From Chlorobiales bacterium (GTDB lineage Bacteria > Bacteroidota > Chlorobiia > Chlorobiales > JACMJS01): a DNA stretch of 37,401 nucleotides. Each line of letters opens with the position of its first letter. The stretch's first letter is position 1. Below are positions 1 to 6,700 of this stretch, piece by piece. The stretch is from contig JACMJS010000079.1 of NCBI GenBank assembly GCA_014380515.1, positions 1-37,401 of the forward strand. Direction: 5' to 3'. The notes beneath the pieces are model-generated. The model was not told the origin of the DNA and did no database searches. It saw only the letters and a program-made list of their open reading frames with translations. A program made the translations under genes and the position numbers.

Positions 1-54
1 GCCAAAATGACACGCACCCGCAGCGATACATTTCCAACTCGACTGAGAATTTTT

Positions 55-1863
55 ATGTCCATCAACTATCTCAACGGCTACCGCCTCAAGCGCGCCATTC
101 TTGCCGGTTCCGAATCGGTAATTCTCCACAAAGATTACCTCAACAAAATCAACGTCTTTCCCGTCGCGGACGGCGACACGGGCACGAACATGGCCCTCAC
201 GCTCAAGTCCATCGCCGACGGCCTCTACGAGTGCGACGAAAGCACCATCGATAGCGTGGTGCGCTGCGCCGCCGATTCCGCCCTCACCGGCTCGCGCGGC
301 AACAGCGGATCGATCCTCGCCCAATTCTACCAAGGCATCTCCGATGGCCTCGCCGGACGCGAGCGTGCGGATGCCAAACACTTCGCCGAGGCCGCCGTGC
401 TCGCCAAAGAATACGCCTACGAATCAATGATGGAGCCGAAAGAAGGCACGATTCTCACTGTCATCCGCGATTGGTCGACGGGCATCACCAAGAGCGCATC
501 GGCGGGCAAAGATTTCAAAGCGATGTTCGCTGCCGCCCTTGCAGACGCCAAAGCCGCCCTCGCCCGCACGCCTGAGGAACTGAAAGTAAACGGCGAAGCG
601 ATTTTGAAAAAAGCGGGCGTCGTTGATTCCGGCGCGCAAGGCTTCGTCTCGATGCTCGAGGGCATCATGGACTTTATGAACAAAGGCACTTTGCGCGGCT
701 ATCTCCAGAAAAAAATCTTTTCCTTTTCCGATGATAAAGCCGCCAACGTTGTCGCCGATACCGACGCCATCACTTTTCAGTATTGCACCGAGTTCCTTTT
801 GGAAAACGGCCCCGACTTCGATAAGAAAGCCTTGCGCAAGGCGATTATTGATTACGGCGATTCGCTGATCATCGGCGGCTCAAGCACGAAAACGAAAGTG
901 CACATTCATACCAACGAACCACACAAGGTTTTTGAACTGGCAGAAAAATTCGGCGTGGCCAGCAAGCGGAAGTTTGAGGACATGAAAGCGCAGAATGAAG
1001 CGGCGTTCGGCAAGAAAGCGGCCATCGGCATCATCACCGATTCGACCTGCGATTTATCCGACGAGTATCTCGAAGCGAACGGGATTCGCATCGCGCCGTT
1101 GCATGTCTTTTTCGGTGAAGAAGAATTTTTAGACCGCGTAACGATTTCGCCCGCTGAATTTTATGCACGTCTCGCCACCGCGAAATCGTTACCGAAAACC
1201 TCGCAGCCTTCGACGGCCAGTTTCAAGCAAGTCTATGAAGATGCGCTCAGAACGAGCGAAAGTTTGATTTCGATTCACATCTCGAGCGGCATCAGCGGCA
1301 CGTATCAAAACGCCCGCACCTCGACGAAGTTTTTCAAAGACAAGAAAATCCTGACGATTGATACCAAGGGCACATCGATGATGATGGGTTTTATCATTCG
1401 TGAAGCGGTGAAGATGCGCGAAGCTCAGAAGTCCATCGAAGAAATTGCGGCGCGGCTGAACGAGATGGCGACCAAGATTAAAATTTACATGAGCCTTGAA
1501 ACGATTGACAACCTCGTCCGCGGCGGACGGCTTTCGGCGGCGCGCGGCTTCGTTGCAAAAATGTTACGCATCAATCCCGTCTTGGTGTTTGACGACAAAG
1601 GAAAAGTGGTGCAAGTCGCCAAAGGCATGGGACAGCGCGGCGCATTGGAGAAGGCGATTGAACTGACGCTGGAGCATCTGAAAGGGAAGACGGATTTGCG
1701 CGTGGCCGTTGTCTATGCCGATAAAACGGCGGGCGCGGAATATGCGAAGTCGCGGCTCATGGCGGCGTATCCCGATCTGAAGATCGAGATCAGTCAAATC
1801 TCACCGGTGCTCGGCACGTACGGCGGCAGCGGCACGACGGCAATCATTTCCTTCGCAGAGTAA
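55..1863 (+). CDS. DhaL(DAK2)-DegV fusion protein, fatty-acid-kinase FakA/FakB-like
   Basis: 602 residues from the ATG at 55. An in-frame ATG at 7 would add 16 residues that look unlike the family, and the family N-terminus (MSINYLNGYRLKRAILAG) fits 55. Residues 1-210 are a DhaL/DAK2 kinase domain with the metal/ATP motif DGDTGTN at 39-45. About 240-310 matches the FakA/YloV middle domain (GDSLIIGG, KVHIHTNEP). From 323 a complete DegV domain follows (TDSTCDLS, LPKTSQPS, SSGISGTY, RGGRLSAARG). In Firmicutes, FakA phosphorylates a fatty acid held by the separate DegV protein FakB; here both parts are one chain, so a self-contained fatty acid kinase is inferred. The C-terminal DegV motif, usually GxHxGPG, reads GTYGGSG, so the usual His is Tyr. 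A weak GAG lies before the start. The gene's own upstream region is outside the window. Confidence 0.88.
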   Translation: MSINYLNGYRLKRAILAGSESVILHKDYLNKINVFPVADGDTGTNMALTLKSIADGLYECDESTIDSVVRCAADSALTGSRGNSGSILAQFYQGISDGLAGRERADAKHFAEAAVLAKEYAYESMMEPKEGTILTVIRDWSTGITKSASAGKDFKAMFAAALADAKAALARTPEELKVNGEAILKKAGVVDSGAQGFVSMLEGIMDFMNKGTLRGYLQKKIFSFSDDKAANVVADTDAITFQYCTEFLLENGPDFDKKALRKAIIDYGDSLIIGGSSTKTKVHIHTNEPHKVFELAEKFGVASKRKFEDMKAQNEAAFGKKAAIGIITDSTCDLSDEYLEANGIRIAPLHVFFGEEEFLDRVTISPAEFYARLATAKSLPKTSQPSTASFKQVYEDALRTSESLISIHISSGISGTYQNARTSTKFFKDKKILTIDTKGTSMMMGFIIREAVKMREAQKSIEEIAARLNEMATKIKIYMSLETIDNLVRGGRLSAARGFVAKMLRINPVLVFDDKGKVVQVAKGMGQRGALEKAIELTLEHLKGKTDLRVAVVYADKTAGAEYAKSRLMAAYPDLKIEISQISPVLGTYGGSGTTAIISFAE

Positions 1864-1875
1864 GATTTAAATTTC

Positions 1876-1994
1876 CTGTCATTCTGAGCGTCAGCGAAGA
1901 ATCTGCATTTCACACCGCCGTTGTAGAGGCGAGGCCACAGAGCGTAAGCTCGGGGTGAACTCGCTATCGCCTCTACGAAAGCCCGGAATGACAG
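1876..1994. repeat. Intergenic nested palindromic repeat (REP/MITE-like)
   Basis: Nested inverted repeats are seen directly. The outer arms are CTGTCATTC (1876-1884) and GAATGACAG (1986-1994). The inner arms are GTAGAGGCGA (1923-1932) and TCGCCTCTAC (1967-1976). A small hairpin GAGC-GTAA-GCTC lies at 1940-1951. The same GAGC-N4-GCTC core occurs in the gaps at 33905-33948 and 36823-36896, which suggests one dispersed family. It sits just after the FakA/FakB-like gene and may also end its transcript, although no clear U-tract follows. Confidence 0.65.
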
Positions 1995-2010
1995 AAGATA
2001 TTTGCAGAAC

Positions 2011-2042
2011 TTTGGAAAGGCGGCGGTGCAAATTTATCTTTG
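2011..2042 (+). promoter_or_regulatory. Bacteroidota-type promoter of tRNA-Arg
   Basis: TTTG at 2011-2014, a 20-nt spacer and TATCTTTG at 2035-2042 match the Bacteroidota consensus TTTG-N19-TAnnTTTG. The expected transcription start lies about 17 nt before the tRNA, which suits a short pre-tRNA leader. Confidence 0.65.
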
Positions 2043-2065
2043 CATCCCGTTTTCAAAACGGGTAC

Positions 2066-2142
2066 GCACCCATAGCTCAACTGGATAGAGTATCAGCCTC
2101 CGAAGCTGGCGGTTGCAGGTTCGAATCCCGCTGGGTGCACCA
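2066..2142 (+). tRNA. tRNA-Arg (anticodon CCG), CCA encoded
   Basis: A full cloverleaf can be folded by eye. The acceptor is GCACCCA (2066-2072) with TGGGTGC (2132-2138). The D-arm is GCTC/GAGT. The anticodon stem TCAGC/GCTGG encloses the loop CTCCGAA, giving anticodon CCG (2100-2102), which reads CGG (Arg). The T-loop TTCGAAT is canonical. The discriminator is A2139 and CCA is genomically encoded at 2140-2142. The T-stem GCAGG/CCCGC has one A-C mismatch (2117/2129). Confidence 0.95.
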
Positions 2143-2230
2143 GATCGCAAACGCCGTCGCTGCTTGAGGGGTGCAGCGACGGCGTAGTTGCTTGAGGCTC
2201 GTTATGGTTCAAAGGCAAGTGAAATTTTTC

Positions 2231-3529
2231 TCAGGCGGCGCGATGCAACAAGAGCGGTTCAACAGACTGTCGGTTTTTTCCGATGAGAAAGTAGGTCGCC
2301 ATCGCGCCTTTGCCTTTGATTTCAATGTGCCCGCGCGCTTTGAAGGTGTGCGTTGTTTCCAGTTGCCGGTAGGTCGAAGCCGACACATGAATCCGTCCCG
2401 CCGTGCCGTGTGATTCCATGCGGCTGGCGACATTGACCGTATCGCCCCACAAATCAAACGCGAGTTTATGTTTGCCGATCACGCCCGCCACCACCGCGCC
2501 CGTATGAATCCCGATTCGAATTGAAAGTGTCGATCCGTGCCGCTGGTTGTAACGGGCAAGTGCGGCCTGCATTTCAATCGCCGTCTGCGCCGCTGCCGCT
2601 GCGTGATCTCTGTGTCCCGACCCGCGCCCGGAAAGTCCGCCCGCACACATATACGCATCGCCGATGGTTTTAATTTTTTCAAGGCCGTTGCGGTTGGTGA
2701 TGAGGTCGAAGAGGGAAAAAATATCGTTGAGCATGCCGACGACTTGCTCCGGCAACAGTTGCTCAGAAAGTTTGGTGAACCCAACGATGTCGGCAAAGAG
2801 CACGGTTGCATCAGGAATACTTTCGGCAATGACCTGTTGCGTGTCCTTCAGTTGCTCAGCGATGTGCGCGGGCAACATGTTGTTCAAGAGCCGCTCCGAT
2901 TTTTCCTGCGCCGCCTCAAGTTGCCGGTGCTGTGCGTCCAGTTCGCGCTTCTGCAAAAAATCCCTGCGGCCATAGCGTTCGAGCAGATAACTGGCAAAGG
3001 CGCCGGTGATGTTGGCCATCACCAACAGCGAGAGACTATTGGCGAGCACTTGCGGCTTCGTACTGCATACCGAGAAAGCAACCAGCGCATAGACGGTTGA
3101 AATCACCAGCGACGCGCCCGTCGCGTAAACAAACCGCAATCGCGCGAAAATGTAGGAGAACAGCAGCAGCAACAGGAAACTGGGGTAACGGTATTCAATC
3201 GTTTGCGGCATGACGGCGATCATCGCCACCGTACCAAGTCCGGCAATGATCATCGAAACAAACGTGAGTAGATGCACGATGCGTTTGGCCTGCGGCAAGA
3301 ACGTCAAGCCAAACAGGATGAGCAGTACCGGACAAACGACCGCATAACGAATCATTTGCACATCGTGCGCCGCCGCGCCGAAAAAAAGATTATCGCGGAT
3401 ACCGACCGAGCCGTAAAAAATCATGCCGAGCAGTGTAGCGATTCGCGTTTGCAAAACCGATTTGGCGGCGTAGTCCAAAACAAAAATCTGTTCCAATGCC
3501 GGTGTAAAGCGAAGTCTGAAGTTTTTCAT
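2231..3529 (-). CDS. Membrane-anchored class III adenylate cyclase
   Basis: 432 residues. Residues about 30-185 hold roughly six hydrophobic segments. A helical/coiled linker follows (190-225, KRELDAQHRQLEAAQEKSER), then a class III cyclase catalytic domain (about 233-418). Metal-binding Asp247 (FADIVGFT) and Asp291 (GDAYM) are present. The purine-specifying Lys in EKIKT (285/287) and Asp359 in FDLWG indicate ATP rather than GTP. The transition-state residues Asn366 and Arg370 in NVASR are intact, so the enzyme should make cAMP as a homodimer. The 6-TM part is probably sensory or anchoring; its ligand is unknown. It stands alone on the minus strand, with four 11-bp direct repeats about 80-120 nt upstream of its start that may be a response-regulator site. 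Confidence 0.9.
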   Translation of the reverse strand: MKNFRLRFTPALEQIFVLDYAAKSVLQTRIATLLGMIFYGSVGIRDNLFFGAAAHDVQMIRYAVVCPVLLILFGLTFLPQAKRIVHLLTFVSMIIAGLGTVAMIAVMPQTIEYRYPSFLLLLLFSYIFARLRFVYATGASLVISTVYALVAFSVCSTKPQVLANSLSLLVMANITGAFASYLLERYGRRDFLQKRELDAQHRQLEAAQEKSERLLNNMLPAHIAEQLKDTQQVIAESIPDATVLFADIVGFTKLSEQLLPEQVVGMLNDIFSLFDLITNRNGLEKIKTIGDAYMCAGGLSGRGSGHRDHAAAAAQTAIEMQAALARYNQRHGSTLSIRIGIHTGAVVAGVIGKHKLAFDLWGDTVNVASRMESHGTAGRIHVSASTYRQLETTHTFKARGHIEIKGKGAMATYFLIGKNRQSVEPLLLHRAA

Positions 3530-3607
3530 GGCAGCCGTTTGTTGAAGCCGGGTTTGATGGCGATGAGCTTTTCTACATCACAAAGTTCGGGAAAGCCCAC
3601 ACCGCAG

Positions 3608-3651
3608 TTGCCACAACCTTGTCAAAGAATTGTCAAAAAGTTGTCATAAAC
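3608..3651. promoter_or_regulatory. Four 11-bp direct repeats, Pho-box-like
   Basis: TTGYC recurs at exactly 11-bp spacing at 3608, 3619, 3630 and 3641. The units are TTGCCACAACC, TTGTCAAAGAA, TTGTCAAAAAG and TTGTCATAAAC. TGTCA followed by six A/T-rich bases at 11-bp period is the layout of the enteric PhoB box; read on the minus strand the units give TTGACA, close to the Bacillus PhoP box. The array lies upstream of the adenylate cyclase (starts 3529, minus) and just downstream of the macroglobulin terminator. The factor that binds is inferred, not shown. Confidence 0.5.
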
Positions 3652-3661
3652 GGTAAACAAA

Positions 3662-3688
3662 AAAAGGCGTGCTCATCACACGCCTTTT
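3662..3688 (-). terminator. Rho-independent terminator of the macroglobulin gene
   Basis: AAAAGGCGTG (3662-3671) pairs with CACGCCTTTT (3679-3688) around a 7-nt loop. On the minus strand the stem is followed by a run of seven or more T. It lies 20 nt beyond the minus-strand stop at 3708. Confidence 0.8.
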
Positions 3689-3707
3689 GCTTTTCAACGA
3701 AATGAAT

Positions 3708-6700
3708 TTATTTCGATGCGACGGTTTTCTCGCCGATGACGATGCGCTGCGTCGCCGTTCGGCCAAAGACTTCGGGGCGGTACATTTCTTCACCGTACGT
3801 CGGCGGCAAGGTAAATGTGCCGTAGGTCGTTGCCCGCGCGAGGTAACTGTATGTGTGCAAGCCCGTGCCGAGCCGCTCGGCGAAGAGGGTTACGCGGTCG
3901 TCCTTCAATTCGATGTGATCAAACTCATAGCCGCGCGGCGGCGCATATTCTCCGTCGCCTTCACCTTCGCTCATCTCACCTTCTCCGCCCGCATCCACAT
4001 TGCGGCTTGTGCTCGTGGCCAAGGTCGGATTGACGGCTTCGAAGCCCGCTGGAAGCGGATCATCAAGGGCAAAGAAGTTTCGCTCTTGCGACACCGCCAC
4101 GCGCAAGGTTACACGCACCAAGTCGCCAGCCTTGATCGTGCGAAGGCTGCGGGTGCTGCCGCCATCCAACGGTGAGATCATTTTCATCACTGAAATCCCG
4201 TTGTCGCGCGGACCCACGGCGTAGGTCGGGAAGTAGGAAAGCCGCAGGCCGTAGAATAATTTTCCCGCGCCGCTTTTCTCAATCGCAATGTCGCCCGATT
4301 TCACCGTCAGTTTGTCCATCGCCGTTTGCTTGACGACGGGCGTGAGCGAGCGGCCTTTGAAGGTTTCCTCAAGCAGCGTTTGCGAGGCGAAGGAAATCTT
4401 CGCACGGAAATCCGGCACCACGGTTTCGTACTTATTGAAGTAAGTATTCAAGGCATCGAGCACGAAGATATTTTCCTGGGTCGTCCGCCACCGCCCGTTT
4501 TTCTGCGTGCCTAGTAACCACGCGGTAATTTTATCGGCCATCGGCAAATTGACGTTCGCTTCCATCAAGCCCTGAAAGACCGTCGCCGTCGTCTTTACCG
4601 CCGAACCGAACGACCAGATGTAATCTTCTTCCTTGCCGTCCTCAAAGTGCGCGGTTGCATTCTCAACTTTAATCAGATTTAAAATTTCACCGCCGAGCGT
4701 TTGCACCCGCGCCGCACTTTTGCCTTGCACCGCGAAGGCTTTCAGCAAATACACTTTCGCATCGAGCGACAACCGGTTTTTGTTTTGATAGAGCAGTTCC
4801 GCCGTAGAGTTATCAAACTGATTGTTCAGCGCGAGCACATACAGCGAATACGATTTGTCCAATTCCAATGTGTAAGCCCCGTACGTCGTCTCGTCGGTTT
4901 TGCGGAGGATGGTTTTTAAGTATTCAAGGCCGCGATTTAAAACGTCGCGGTTGATAGCGTAGCCTTTCGCCGCCGATTTGGTGAGCGTGTAGGTGGCGTA
5001 AATCGACACGTAGTCGTAGGGATACGGGCTGCCGGGCCAATAGGAGAAGCCGCCGCCGGACGTTTGATATTTTTCAAACTCACCGAGTGTCTGTTCGATC
5101 ACCCGCTTCGTGTCCGCTTTCGTCTTGCCGAACGTGTCTAAATCAAACGACTCGATCAAATCCCCTGCAAGTACGATGGGCAATATCCGCGAGGACTTTT
5201 GTTCCAAGCAGCCGTACGGATACTCAAACAAATACGCCGTCGCTTCCCGCAGACCGACGAGCGCGGTGGATGACGCCTGCGCCGTGAAGCCGCCGAGACC
5301 CGCATAAATGTTATTCGGGATTTTCACTCTTTCTACCGATTTCGTTTCCGTTGATCCGAACATCGCCAGCGTCTCTTTGGTGTAGGGCACCTGCACCGGA
5401 ATTTTTTGTTCGAGCGCGTCTGAATTTCCCGCATCCGTCGTGGCGGAGAACTTAAACGTTGCAATGCCGCGCCCTTGAGTCTCGAACTTGAACCGCACTT
5501 CGCGCGTGTCGCCGCCTTCGAGCGACACCGATGAACTTGGTTCGCCGATGAGTTTCATCCCGACGACGTTCGCATTCACCTTTACCGTCGTTTTCGCTTT
5601 CGTGTAGTTGCTGACAACCACGCCCGCCTCGAACACATCGCCGATGCGTACGAAGCGCGGCAAGGCGGCGAGCATCGTGAGCGGTTTGTTGACCACGATG
5701 TCCGTCTTGGCCATTCCGAACGACGCATCTTTGGTTTGCGCCGCGGCCATGATTCGAAACGTCGTCAGGTTATCGGGTAATTTGAATTTCACTTTCGCGC
5801 GGCCATTCGCATCCGTAATCACGCGCGGATTCCAGTATGCGGTTGAAACAAACTTGCTGCGAACGTCCATACCGCCCGCCGAGCCGCCGCCGCCGCCGCC
5901 GCGGGCTTCACCTTTCTCGCCGTAGTTGCGCTGACTGATGAGATTGATGAGGCTTTGCGAGGTCGAGACGCCGAGCGGACGCTCACTGTAAAAATCATCA
6001 AACAAATCGGGCAGTTGATAGTTGATCAGGTTGAGCACGCCCGCATCGACCGCCGCAAGCACGACCTCGCCCGCAACGCCTTGTCCCGCCGCGTTCTTCA
6101 GCTCAATATCCACTTCAACCGTTTCTCCGTTTTGATATTCAGCCTTATTCGTCTTGACGCTGGCTTGCAAATGCTTCGTACCCGCATCGACCGAGAGTTT
6201 GACATATCCGATTTTAAATGACGGCTTGGCTAAATCTTGCTCGTCTTTGCCCGGCACGCCCGTGCGTCCCTTGATGAGCATCAGCGAGACATATACATTC
6301 GGCAAGTGCTCCGCCGTGATCGGAATTTGCACCGACGGCGCAGTTCCTTTGAGTTCAAACGTTTTTTGTTCGATGATGCCTTCGCGTTCGATGGTCATCA
6401 AACAGGTTGCGGTTTCGTAGGGCGATTGGATCATGAGTGTCGCCGTCTCGCCGGGCTTGTACCGGTTTTTGCTCGGCGTGATTTCCAAGCGGTCGTCATC
6501 ACTGCGTTCCCACGCGACATAACTTTTGCCGTAAACATACAAGTAGGCTTCGCTGCGCGCCGTGTTGCCTTTGGAATCTTTCGCTTCGCCGCGAATGAAA
6601 TAAAGTCCCGCACTTTTCGGCGTGAAGGATTTCGGCACGGCTTTATCGGTGGCGGTCGAAACTTTTTCGGTGAAAACCGTCGTGTCAATTTGTTGCGAAA

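Noticed and set aside
5879-5908. GCC triplet run as a CRISPR or tandem non-coding repeat
   Set aside because: It lies within the macroglobulin coding frame and encodes glycines; no spacer-repeat pattern occurs anywhere in the window.
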